8,167 bases of DNA, taken from Chloroflexota bacterium. Lineage in GTDB: Bacteria > Chloroflexota > UBA6077. Below the pieces are notes generated by a model. It searched no databases and was not told the origin of the DNA. It saw only the letters and a list, made by a program, of their open reading frames with translations. Position 1 is the stretch's first letter, and the number at the start of each line of letters is the position of its first letter. The DNA is taken from the NCBI GenBank assembly GCA_021845945.1, contig JAJZRD010000174.1, positions 1 through 8,167 of the forward strand, in the 5' to 3' direction. Of this stretch, positions 1 through 6,138 are shown piece by piece. A program made the translations under genes and the position numbers.

Positions 1-215
1 TAAGCACGATCCCCACCCCAGGACTTCTGAGATCTCCCTCCGTTTCGATCTCCTCTCGATGGTTGCCCCTCTTCGTGGCCGTGGAATTCCACGATCCGCT
101 GCTGCTGGTTGAGCGGGGCTTTCACCTGCTTGCCGCGAGATCCGGCTTGCCTGTGGAATGATAAGTGCCACGGGTGAAGCGCGCTGTCTGCCCGCGGGAT
201 GGAAGAGGGGAGGCC
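1..215. other. Upstream region with no supportable gene
   Basis: I see no convincing coding region here. A TAA stands at 1-3 and could be the stop of a gene lying outside the window. One frame (3-161) is open from the window edge to a TGA, but it has no recognisable motif and weaker G/C bias at third positions than the genes downstream. A 14-bp perfect palindrome, CGTGGAATTCCACG, lies at 80-93 and could be an operator, but a palindrome this size is expected about once by chance in a window this long. I could not identify a convincing promoter for the stress-protein gene that follows. Confidence 0.5.
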
Positions 216-1094
216 GTGAAGAGACTGCTGGTGGGCTACGACGGATCCGACCCGGCGAGAGAGGCTGCGCGCATGGCCGCTCGTATAGCGGCGCAACTGG
301 GAGCCGGTCTGACCATATTCACCGTCGGCCAGATCGCTCCCCTGGTCGCCAGCATGACCGGGGTGCTCGGGCCTTTGGTGGACGAGAAGCTCTTCAGGAC
401 GACGGCCGAAGCGGGCGCCGAGACGGTGCGCGCGCTGGGTGTCGAGCCGGAGGTTCGGGTTGAGCTTGGCGACCCGGCCGACAGGATCCTGCAGGCGGTC
501 GACCGGGAAGGGTACGATCTGGTGGTGGTGGGGCATCGGGGGGTCGGCGGCATCGCTGGGCTGATCCTGGGAAGCGTTGCCAAGAGGCTGGCCGAGACCG
601 CGCCCTGCCCGGTGCTGGTGGTGCGGGGTACCGCCCCGGCGGCGTTCAGGAAGCTGTTGGTGGGGATCGATGGGTCGGAGCAAGCGCACCGAGCCGCCGA
701 GGTTGCCACCGCGCTGGCCGGCCCCTCTGGGGCCGAAGTCACGCTCCTGTATGCGCTGGACCCTACGATGCTGGCGGCGGTGGGCGACGACGCTGCGAGG
801 CGGCAGTTGAGGCTTGCGCTGGAGAAGACGGGTCGGGATGCCCTGGAGAAGGCAGCCCAGGTCTGTGAGCGAGCTGGGGTTGCCCACAGGACGGTGCTGG
901 CCGAGGGCCGGCCGGTGGAGGTCATCTGCAAGCGGGCGCGGCTTGGGGGCTACGACCTGGTGGCGCTGGGGCGCCGCGGCATGACGGGCCTGGCCCGATT
1001 TGCCCTGGGCAGTGTCAGCGACGAGGTTCTCAGGCAGGTGGGACGTCCCGTGTTGCTGGTTGGTGAACGAGCGAAGAAGGCGCCCCTGGGCTAG
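216..1094 (+). CDS. Universal stress protein with two tandem Usp domains
   Basis: This is a cytoplasmic protein of 292 residues made of two UspA-like domains, roughly residues 1-137 and 145-284. Each domain opens with the typical strand and acidic turn (LLVGYDGS near residue 4, LLVGIDGS near residue 147). Each ends with the ATP-binding signature G-x2-G-x9-G-S, seen as GHRG...GS at 106-120 and GRRG...GS at 252-266. Both halves therefore look able to bind ATP, unlike tandem proteins in which one site has decayed. The family is linked to stress survival, but the specific stress cannot be read from sequence. I chose GTG 216 because the first strand follows immediately and a purine-rich stretch (201-213) precedes it. 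In-frame GTGs at 165 and 174 would add unrelated residues. The next gene starts after a 204-base gap with its own promoter, so this is probably a separate transcript. Confidence 0.95.
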   Translation: MKRLLVGYDGSDPAREAARMAARIAAQLGAGLTIFTVGQIAPLVASMTGVLGPLVDEKLFRTTAEAGAETVRALGVEPEVRVELGDPADRILQAVDREGYDLVVVGHRGVGGIAGLILGSVAKRLAETAPCPVLVVRGTAPAAFRKLLVGIDGSEQAHRAAEVATALAGPSGAEVTLLYALDPTMLAAVGDDAARRQLRLALEKTGRDALEKAAQVCERAGVAHRTVLAEGRPVEVICKRARLGGYDLVALGRRGMTGLARFALGSVSDEVLRQVGRPVLLVGERAKKAPLG

Positions 1095-1115
1095 GGTGAG
1101 TTGGATCGACCCTTC

Positions 1116-1195
1116 GCCCGAACGGGGGACTTGAACCGCCGGAAAGCCATCTCATGGGTAGCGTGAGCGATCGCCTGGTCCACTACGCTTCCGGC
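1116..1195 (-). pseudogene. Degenerate tRNA-like element
   Basis: Read on the minus strand, this 80-base stretch has several tRNA landmarks. Its ends, GCCGGAA and TTCGGGC, pair at six of seven positions (one G-G clash), like an acceptor stem. A T-arm-like segment has GGCGG, loop TTCAAGT, then CCCCC, again with one mismatch. A D-loop-like AGTGGACCA carries the conserved GG. A candidate anticodon stem is CTCA/TGAG, but no loop with U at position 33 and a purine at 37 can be placed, and one extra base sits between the T and acceptor stems. No CCA is encoded. I read it as a decayed tRNA or a chance resemblance rather than a working tRNA. GCCGGAA also pairs perfectly with TTCCGGC at 1138-1144, an alternative fold. 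Confidence 0.25.
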
Positions 1196-1243
1196 CTGGT
1201 GCTTGTTGCCGTGTGCCTCACCCGTTAGCCGTATTTTCACCTC

Positions 1244-1272
1244 TTCAACTGGGGTGCGCTCTGGGGTATAAT
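1244..1272 (+). promoter_or_regulatory. Sigma70-type promoter for the DUF881 pair
   Basis: A perfect -10 box, TATAAT, lies at 1267-1272. Seventeen bases upstream is TTCAAC (1244-1249), a weak -35 matching TTGACA at three of six positions. Transcription would begin near 1279, giving a leader of about 20 bases that ends in the ribosome binding site GAGAGG (1284-1289), nine bases before ATG 1299. This is the best-formed promoter on the plus strand. Confidence 0.7.
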
Positions 1273-1298
1273 GGTGTAGCATAGAGAGGTAAAGACGC

Positions 1299-2126
1299 AT
1301 GGCAAATCGGGCCGCCCCAGCTCACATCCCCAGGCTTCCTTCGTCGGTTCCAGGGCTGAACGTCGAGAAGGTCAAGACCTCCCTGCGTAAGCCCTTCGAC
1401 CTGCCCTCGCGATACCGTTGGTTGACCCTTGTGGGGCTGGTGCTGGGCATCTTCCTCTCCGTGGAGTGGCAGGCGCCGGTGGCGAAGGTCCCGGTGAACT
1501 CCGATTATCCCCGAGAGCTGGGCCGAGAGACCATCCGGCGGCTGGAGGCGGAGCAAAAGGATCTGAAGCAGATCATTGCGGATCGCCGGGCGGAGCTGGC
1601 AAGCCTCCAGAAGGATGCGGCCGGCCGCCGGTCGGCCCTGGCCGGACTGAACACGGAGCTGGAATCCCAGCGGACGCTGGCCGGCATGGTGCCCTTGGTG
1701 GGGCCGGGCGTCCAGGTGATCCTGGACGACAGCAACGCCAAGAGCATTCCCCAGGGGGAAGATCCCGCCCACTACATCGTCCACGACTACGATATTCGGG
1801 ACGTGGTATCCCTCCTCTGGCAGTCGGGGGCCGAGGCCATGGCCATCGGCGAAGAGCGGGTGGTGGACAGCACCTCCATCTACTGCGTCGGGAGCACCAT
1901 CCTGGTCAACGAGACCCGGATGTCTCCGCCCTACAAGATCGTCGCCGTCGGCCCCCCCTCGCTGGAGGAAGCCTTGAACTCCCAGGCCCGACTGCAGAAG
2001 TTGAAGCAGAACGTCCGGCAGTACGGCGTTCAGTTGAAGGTCAGCCAGGCGAAAGAGCTGCAGCTTCCCGCCTACTCGGGCCGTTTCTCCAGCCGCTACG
2101 CGCGGCCGGGCAGTTCAGGTAGGTAG
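1299..2126 (+). CDS. DUF881 family membrane-anchored protein (first copy)
   Basis: This 275-residue protein belongs to the DUF881 family, whose members (YlxW/YlxX in Bacillus, Rv1823/Rv1825 in mycobacteria) have no settled biochemical role and often sit near division or cell-envelope genes. A short basic N-terminus is followed by one membrane segment (about 40-57), then a coiled coil rich in E, K, Q and L (about 75-126), then the DUF881 domain. Typical family motifs are GPGVQVILDD (135-144), the helix and strand of residues 164-189 containing GAEAMAIGEERVV, and PPYKIVAVGPP near 210-220. Most of the protein should face outside the membrane. The C-terminus is a Ser/Arg-rich tail after FSSRYARP. 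ATG 1299 follows a good binding site. The next gene is a paralogue only five bases downstream, so the two are translated from one message and may form a heteromer. Confidence 0.92.
   Translation: MANRAAPAHIPRLPSSVPGLNVEKVKTSLRKPFDLPSRYRWLTLVGLVLGIFLSVEWQAPVAKVPVNSDYPRELGRETIRRLEAEQKDLKQIIADRRAELASLQKDAAGRRSALAGLNTELESQRTLAGMVPLVGPGVQVILDDSNAKSIPQGEDPAHYIVHDYDIRDVVSLLWQSGAEAMAIGEERVVDSTSIYCVGSTILVNETRMSPPYKIVAVGPPSLEEALNSQARLQKLKQNVRQYGVQLKVSQAKELQLPAYSGRFSSRYARPGSSGR
2117..2124 (+). promoter_or_regulatory. Ribosome binding site of the second DUF881 gene
   Basis: AGGTAGGT lies across the end of the first DUF881 gene, whose TAG stop is 2124-2126, and seven bases before GTG 2132. Placing the binding site inside the upstream gene suggests translational coupling and supports the GTG start. 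Confidence 0.6.
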
Positions 2127-2131
2127 CTCCA

Positions 2132-2815
2132 GTGCGAACCCTCGGCGCTCAAATCTCCCTGACCATAGTCTGTCTCCTCCTCGGGGTTACCCTGGTGGTG
2201 CAGTTCCGCACGCAGGGCAACATCGTGAACAAGATCCTGGTCGATTCCAGCACCGAGCAGGCCACCATCGTGAACGGCCTCGTGCAGAGCAACGGGGCCC
2301 TGAGGAAGGAGATCGATACCCTGGACACTCAGCTGAGCCAGTACCAGGGAGGCCAGGCCGGGGGCAACATCCAGAGCCTCGCTGCGGACTTGAACCGGAT
2401 CAAGGCGGTGAACGGGCTGATCGAGGTGTCGGGGCCGGGGGTCGAGCTGGTCCTGGACGGGCCTCTGGCGCCAGAGGAGTTGCAGGACGTCATCAACGAG
2501 CTGCGCAACGCCGGGGCGGAAGCCATCGTCCTGAACGACCAGCGGGTGGTGGTGAACTCGGTGGTTTTCCTGGACCGCAGCGGGGCATCCCTGGATGGGC
2601 AACTCCTGGTGCCTCCCTACCGCTTCCTCGCCATCGGCGACCCGGAGACCCTGGCGCCGGCCGTGGACCGGAAGGGGGGGCTGGTGCCGGCGCTGCTGGC
2701 CAACCACCCGGGTCTGCAGATGGATATGCAGAAGCGGGACAGGCTGGTGGCGCCCATCTTCGAGCGGAAGATGGAGTTCCGCTACGCCAAGCCTGTAGCA
2801 GACCAGAACCGGTGA
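2132..2815 (+). CDS. DUF881 family membrane-anchored protein (second copy)
   Basis: This is a 227-residue paralogue of the gene just upstream. It starts directly with a membrane segment (about 8-24, SLTIVCLLLGVTLVVQF), has a Gln/Asp/Leu-rich coiled coil (about 45-92), and then the DUF881 core: GPGVELVLDG (101-110), GAEAIVLNDQRVVVNS (128-143) and LLVPPYRFLAIGDP (158-171). Compared with the first copy it lacks the longer N-terminal extension and the insert after the GPGV strand. Both proteins finish with a similar basic aromatic motif (FRYAKP here, SSRYARP there). GTG 2132 is supported by AGGTAGGT upstream. The protein probably acts together with its neighbour at the membrane. The function is unknown, and neither fts nor mur genes are in view. 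The transcript likely ends at the hairpin at 2891-2915. Confidence 0.92.
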   Translation: MRTLGAQISLTIVCLLLGVTLVVQFRTQGNIVNKILVDSSTEQATIVNGLVQSNGALRKEIDTLDTQLSQYQGGQAGGNIQSLAADLNRIKAVNGLIEVSGPGVELVLDGPLAPEELQDVINELRNAGAEAIVLNDQRVVVNSVVFLDRSGASLDGQLLVPPYRFLAIGDPETLAPAVDRKGGLVPALLANHPGLQMDMQKRDRLVAPIFERKMEFRYAKPVADQNR

Positions 2816-2890
2816 GGGGTCGAGCAGCACGCAGGGGCGCACCTCGCGTTCGCCCAGGCAGTGGATAGAGTTGGCAGACGGGTCTGACGA

Positions 2891-2915
2891 GGGGGCGATC
2901 CCTGTGATCGCCCCC
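2891..2915. terminator. Hairpin between convergent genes, probable terminator
   Basis: A perfect 10-bp stem, GGGGGCGATC (2891-2900) and GATCGCCCCC (2906-2915), encloses the five-base loop CCTGT. It lies between the end of the second DUF881 gene and the end of the convergent fmdB-type gene, which is the right place for a two-way terminator. No T-run follows on either strand, so it may work with Rho or simply protect 3' ends rather than act as a classical intrinsic terminator. Confidence 0.6.
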
Positions 2916-2936
2916 ACCGATGCCGCCAGGGTGGCC

Positions 2937-3170
2937 TCAGTGGCACGAAGAGCAGCTGCCGCCGCTGCAACCGGCGCATCCGCCGCCCGAGGATGCCGAG
3001 GGCGCTCCTCCGTCGCCGGCGCCCCGGATGGACGCGAAGCTGGACAATAGCTTCTCACTGTTGCCCCCGTGGCAGTTAGGGCACGGGGGTTGCTCGTGTG
3101 CTCGGCTGAGCGATGTCAACTTCTCGAACTTAATGCTACAATCGGGGCAGTGGTACTCGTAGACGGGCAT
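2937..3170 (-). CDS. FmdB-type zinc-ribbon protein
   Basis: This small protein of 77 residues starts with the hallmark MPVYEYHCPDC and has two CxxC knuckles, C8/C11 and C30/C33, which should bind one zinc. It matches the FmdB/CxxC_CxxC_SSSS family, named after a putative regulator of formamidase expression. The role of most members is unknown. The family's serine-rich step after the second knuckle is present (KLLSSF). The tail is glycine-rich and unusually rich in cysteine (C65, C68, C73, C76, then H77), which could form a second metal site. I place the start at 3170 rather than the upstream ATG at 3194 because the family N-terminus begins here and GGAGA (3178-3182) sits seven bases ahead. 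The gene is convergent with the DUF881 pair and divergent from tldD. Confidence 0.9.
   Translation of the reverse strand: MPVYEYHCPDCSIKFEKLTSLSRAHEQPPCPNCHGGNSEKLLSSFASIRGAGDGGAPSASSGGGCAGCSGGSCSSCH
3134..3142 (+). promoter_or_regulatory. Possible extended -10 promoter for tldD
   Basis: TGCTACAAT has the TGn extension and a five-of-six -10 box (TACAAT, 3137-3142). No good -35 is present at the usual distance. It lies inside the fmdB-type gene, antisense to it. A start near 3149 would give tldD a leader of about 150 bases that includes the hairpin at 3254-3273. This is only a candidate; I found no better plus-strand promoter before tldD. Confidence 0.3.
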
Positions 3171-3177
3171 GTCGGGA

Positions 3178-3182
3178 TCTCC
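3178..3182 (-). promoter_or_regulatory. Ribosome binding site fixing the fmdB-type start
   Basis: On the minus strand GGAGA stands seven bases before ATG 3170. It falls inside the longer reading frame beginning at 3194, which argues against that alternative start. Confidence 0.7.
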
Positions 3183-3209
3183 GTTTCTAGGCAACTGCCT
3201 GTAGCTGGA

Positions 3210-3238
3210 ATTCTAAGTCGGCCCTATCGGTTGGTCAA
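3210..3238 (-). promoter_or_regulatory. Sigma70-type promoter for the fmdB-type gene
   Basis: Read on the minus strand, TTGACC (3238-3233) and TAGAAT (3215-3210) are separated by exactly 17 bases. Each box matches consensus at five of six positions. Transcription would start near 3203, leaving a leader of about 33 bases before ATG 3170. No operator-like repeat overlaps it. Confidence 0.75.
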
Positions 3239-3253
3239 GGCTGAGGCGAAGAG

Positions 3254-3280
3254 GGGCGCACGAGGGTGCGCCCTTTCGTT
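3254..3280 (+). terminator. Terminator-like hairpin in the tldD leader
   Basis: A perfect 8-bp GC-rich stem, GGGCGCAC (3254-3261) and GTGCGCCC (3266-3273), has the four-base loop GAGG and is followed by TTTCGTT (3274-3280). This has the form of an intrinsic terminator, though the T-run is short and interrupted. It ends five bases before the tldD ribosome binding site. It may attenuate tldD or stop read-through coming from upstream. Confidence 0.5.
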
Positions 3281-3284
3281 GGGA

Positions 3285-3291
3285 AGGGAGG
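3285..3291 (+). promoter_or_regulatory. Ribosome binding site fixing the tldD start
   Basis: AGGGAGG stands seven bases before GTG 3299. It is the strongest binding site in the window and favours GTG 3299 over an in-frame GTG at 3266, which lies inside the hairpin. Confidence 0.8.
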
Positions 3292-3298
3292 CGAATTC

Positions 3299-4738
3299 GT
3301 GCGAGACCTGGCATCTCGCTGCTTGGATCTGGCCAGAGCGCTAGGAGCCGGCTACGCCGACGTTCGGGTGCTGCGGGTCCGCAACGAAGAGGTGGTCGTC
3401 AAGAACGGCAAGGTGGAGGCGATGCTGGTCCACGAGGAGGAGGGTTTCGGGGTGCGAGCCCTGGCAAACGGGGCCTGGGGATTCGCCGGCAGCCATCGCC
3501 TGGAGCCGGCCGAGGCGGACCGCATGACCGACCTGGCCGTGAGGATCGCCAGGGCCAGCGCCCTGGTGAAGCGCGCCGACGTGAACTTGGGCCCGCCCGT
3601 CGTATCGACCGGCAGCTACAGCACGCCGGTCAAGATCGACCCCTTTGGCGTCTCCATGGAGGACAGGGTCCATCTTCTGCTGGAGGCGGATGCAGCCATG
3701 CGGCAGGTGCAGGGGATCACCCTGGCCGAGGGCAGCCTCCAGTGCATCCGCACCGACAAGCTGTTCGCCAGCACCGAGGGCAGCTTCGTGGAGCAGCAGC
3801 TGGTGGAGACAGGCGCCGGCCTCGAGGCGACCGCCGTTCGCGACGGAGAGGTGCAGAAGCGCTCCTACCCCAACAGCTTCGGCCGCCAGCAGGGGACGGC
3901 GGGCTACGAGTTCGTCCTGGACATGAAGCTGGTCGACAACGCGCCGGTGATCGCGGAGCAGGCGGTGCAGCTGCTGTCGGCTCCCCAGTGCCCCAGGGAC
4001 CTGGTCACCACCATCATCCTGGATCCCACCCAGGTGGCGCTGCAGGTCCACGAGTCCTGCGGGCACCCGATAGAGCTGGACCGGGTGATGGGTACCGAGG
4101 CGGGCTACGCCGGAACCAGCTTCCTCACCCTGGACAAGCTGCGGAACTTCCGGTATGGCTCCGACGTGGTGAACATCGCGGCCGACGCCACGGTGCCGGG
4201 CGGACTGGGCAGCTTCGGCTACGACGACGAGGGAGTGCCCGCCCAGCGGGTGCCCATCGTCCAGGACGGTCTCTTCGTCAACTATCTGACCTCCCGAGAG
4301 ACGGCGTCGGTCCTGGGGCAGCGCAGCAACGGCACCATGCGGGCCGATGGTTGGAACAGGATACCGTTGATCCGGATGACCAACGTCAACCTGGAGCCGG
4401 GGCCCTGGAGCCTGCAGGAGCTGATCGCCGACACCGACGAGGGGATCTTCGCGCAGACCAACAAGAGCTGGAGCATCGACGATCGCCGGCTCAACTTCCA
4501 GTTCGGCACCGAGATCGCGTGGGAGATCAAGGGCGGCAAGCTGGGGACGATGTACAAGAACGCTACCTACACCGGGATCACCCCCCAGTTCTGGGGTGGG
4601 TGTGACGCCGTCTGCCGGGAGTGGACCGTGTGGGGCGTTCCCAACTGCGGTAAGGGCGAGCCGATGCAGGTGGCCCACGTGGGGCACGGAACCGCCGCCG
4701 CCCGCTTCAGGAACGTCCGCGTCGGCGTGATGGGATGA
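3299..4738 (+). CDS. tldD: TldD metalloprotease subunit
   Basis: This 479-residue protein is close to the usual TldD length of about 480. TldD is the catalytic subunit of the cytoplasmic TldD/TldE peptidase, which in E. coli trims microcin B17 and degrades the antitoxin CcdA. The N-terminal domain begins with the usual GAGYADVRV segment. The metal motif HExxxH is present as HESCGH (residues 251-256), supplying two histidines and the catalytic glutamate. The C-terminal region has GVPNCGKGEP, whose cysteine is the likely third metal ligand by analogy with the E. coli enzyme. Two further cysteines (GGCDAVC) lie just before it. GTG 3299 is chosen for its strong binding site. The partner tldE follows after ten bases. 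No modified-peptide precursor or antitoxin gene is nearby, so the substrate cannot be inferred. Confidence 0.96.
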   Translation: MRDLASRCLDLARALGAGYADVRVLRVRNEEVVVKNGKVEAMLVHEEEGFGVRALANGAWGFAGSHRLEPAEADRMTDLAVRIARASALVKRADVNLGPPVVSTGSYSTPVKIDPFGVSMEDRVHLLLEADAAMRQVQGITLAEGSLQCIRTDKLFASTEGSFVEQQLVETGAGLEATAVRDGEVQKRSYPNSFGRQQGTAGYEFVLDMKLVDNAPVIAEQAVQLLSAPQCPRDLVTTIILDPTQVALQVHESCGHPIELDRVMGTEAGYAGTSFLTLDKLRNFRYGSDVVNIAADATVPGGLGSFGYDDEGVPAQRVPIVQDGLFVNYLTSRETASVLGQRSNGTMRADGWNRIPLIRMTNVNLEPGPWSLQELIADTDEGIFAQTNKSWSIDDRRLNFQFGTEIAWEIKGGKLGTMYKNATYTGITPQFWGGCDAVCREWTVWGVPNCGKGEPMQVAHVGHGTAAARFRNVRVGVMG

Positions 4739-4748
4739 GGGGGTCGCC

Positions 4749-6086
4749 GTGATAGGGGAGCAAAAGGTACGAGAGCTAACGGACGATCTGCGGCGCTACT
4801 CCACGGCGGACCAGACAGAGGTGGTGCTGGTGGCCAACGAGTCCGGCCTGACCCGATACGCCAACTCGGCCATCCACCAGAACGTCCTGGAGAGCAACGC
4901 CGAGGTGAGGGTGCGGGCCGTGCTGGGCAAGAAGATCGGGGTGGCTACCTCCAACAGCCTCGATCCCAACGCCCTGCGGCAGCTGGTGGACAGGGCCATC
5001 GCCGTGGCCAGGAGACAGCCGGAGAACCCGGACTTCGTCTCCCTGCCCTCGCCGAAACCGAACCAGCGGTTGAACGCCTGCGACGACAGGACTGCCGGCT
5101 GCACCCCCGAGGATCGGGCCAGGGCGGTGGGCACCGTCTGCTCCCTGGCGCTGGACCGGCAGCTTTCCGCCGCCGGCGCCCTCCAGACGGGCACCCGAGA
5201 GTACGCCGTGGCCAACTCCCTGGGGGCCTTCGGCTACGATACACAGAGCACCGCCAGCCTCACAGCGGTGGTGATGTCCGACACCGGCTCCGGCTACGCC
5301 GAGCGCAACAGCGTTTTCTTCAACGCGCTCGAGCCGGAGGAGGTGGCGCGGGAGGCCATAGACAAGGCCCTTCGGAGCCGCAATCCCGTTGATCTCCCCC
5401 CTGGGGAGTACGTTACCCTGCTGGAGGAGTACGCCGTCGCGGAGATGCTGCTCTACCTGGCCTACATCGGCCTGGGAGCCCTGGCCGTGCAGGAGGGCCG
5501 CAGCTTCATGAACGGCAAGTTCGGCCGGCAGATCGCGGACCCCGGGATCAGCATCTGGGATGATGGCTGGGATCCGCGGGGCTTCCCCCGCTCCTTCGAC
5601 TTCGAGGGGGTGCCCAAGCAGCGGGTGGACATGATCTCCCGGGGGATCGCCAACGCCGTGGTGTACGATAGCTACACCGCCTTCAGGGAGGGCAAGGAGT
5701 CGACGGGCCATGGCCTACCGGCCCCGAACCCCTACGGCCCCATGTCCATCAACCTCTTCATGGGCACTGGGGACGCCACCAAGGAGCAGATGCTGGCCTC
5801 GGTGGATCGGGGACTCTGGGTGACGCGGTTCCACTACGTCAACGTGGTGCACCCCACCCAGACGATCCTGACGGGGATGACCCGTGATGGGACCTTCCTG
5901 ATCGAGAAGGGGGAGATCGTCGGTCCCGTCAAGAACCTCCGGTTCACCCAGAGCGTGCTGGAGGCCCTGTCGGCGGTCAGGAAGATCGGCAAGGAGGCGC
6001 GGTTCGCCCACTCCGACGAATCGGCCACCGTGGTCCCCGCGCTACTGGTGGACCGCTTCCGCTTCACGGGAGCGACGCAGTTCTAG
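4749..6086 (+). CDS. tldE: TldE (PmbA) subunit of the TldD/TldE protease
   Basis: This 445-residue protein is the non-catalytic partner of TldD. The family fold is shared, but where TldD has HESCGH this protein reads EEYAVAE (residues 226-232), so the metal ligands are gone, as expected for TldE. Recognisable stretches are the N-terminal ANESGLTRYANSAIHQN (29-45), GRSFMNGKFG (250-259), the helix with YDSYTAFREGKESTGHGLP (306-324), and the C-terminal FHYVNVVHPTQTILTGMTRDG (361-381) with IVGPVKNLRFTQS (390-402). TldE is thought to shape the substrate tunnel of the heterodimer. GTG 4749 follows GAGGGGG (4737-4743), which overlaps the tldD stop, so the two are translationally coupled and made in matched amounts. 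A 30-base palindromic repeat begins nine bases after its stop. Confidence 0.95.
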   Translation: MIGEQKVRELTDDLRRYSTADQTEVVLVANESGLTRYANSAIHQNVLESNAEVRVRAVLGKKIGVATSNSLDPNALRQLVDRAIAVARRQPENPDFVSLPSPKPNQRLNACDDRTAGCTPEDRARAVGTVCSLALDRQLSAAGALQTGTREYAVANSLGAFGYDTQSTASLTAVVMSDTGSGYAERNSVFFNALEPEEVAREAIDKALRSRNPVDLPPGEYVTLLEEYAVAEMLLYLAYIGLGALAVQEGRSFMNGKFGRQIADPGISIWDDGWDPRGFPRSFDFEGVPKQRVDMISRGIANAVVYDSYTAFREGKESTGHGLPAPNPYGPMSINLFMGTGDATKEQMLASVDRGLWVTRFHYVNVVHPTQTILTGMTRDGTFLIEKGEIVGPVKNLRFTQSVLEALSAVRKIGKEARFAHSDESATVVPALLVDRFRFTGATQF

Positions 6087-6094
6087 GGTCTTAT

Positions 6095-6124
6095 TGCAGA
6101 GACGCGATATATCGCGTCTCTACA
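6095..6124. repeat. Palindromic repeat in the tldE-rnc junction
   Basis: The core 6098-6121 is a perfect 24-base palindrome with arms AGAGACGCGATA and TATCGCGTCTCT. Two more pairs (6095-6124 and 6096-6123) extend it beyond one C/A mismatch. As RNA it can fold into a 10-bp stem closed by TATA. Similar GTAGAGACGCG-type palindromes are known to me as scattered multi-copy elements in Chloroflexota and cyanobacteria. Only one copy is in this window, so its status as a dispersed repeat rests on memory, not on the sequence. It fills most of the 52 bases between the tldE stop and the likely rnc start. Confidence 0.75.
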
Positions 6125-6138
6125 TAATGTGGATGCTC

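Noticed and set aside
80..93. 14-bp perfect palindrome as an operator
   Set aside because: One such palindrome is expected by chance in about 8 kb, and no promoter is placed near it.
3..161. Open frame running from the window edge to TGA at 159-161, possible tail of an upstream gene
   Set aside because: It has no recognisable motif, third-position G/C is weaker than in the real genes, and an in-view start is lacking. It may be chance in GC-rich DNA.
158..463. 101-codon plus-strand frame overlapping the stress-protein gene
   Set aside because: It is an out-of-frame shadow of the Usp gene, with low-complexity Gly/Arg composition and no family features.
2096..3058. 320-codon minus-strand frame opposite the second DUF881 gene
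   Set aside because: It overlaps both the DUF881 gene and the fmdB-type gene in another frame, and has no recognisable domain.
3341..4687. 448-codon minus-strand frame opposite tldD
   Set aside because: It is long only because of high GC on the opposite strand. The plus strand encodes an unmistakable TldD, and the minus translation is rich in His, Gly and Val without motifs.
4776..5711. 311-codon minus-strand frame opposite tldE
   Set aside because: It is an antisense shadow of tldE with no motif and no ribosome binding site that I could identify.
3299..6086. TldD/TldE as part of a modified-peptide (RiPP) or toxin-antitoxin cluster
   Set aside because: No precursor peptide, modification enzyme, transporter or toxin gene is present in the window, and the neighbours are housekeeping genes.
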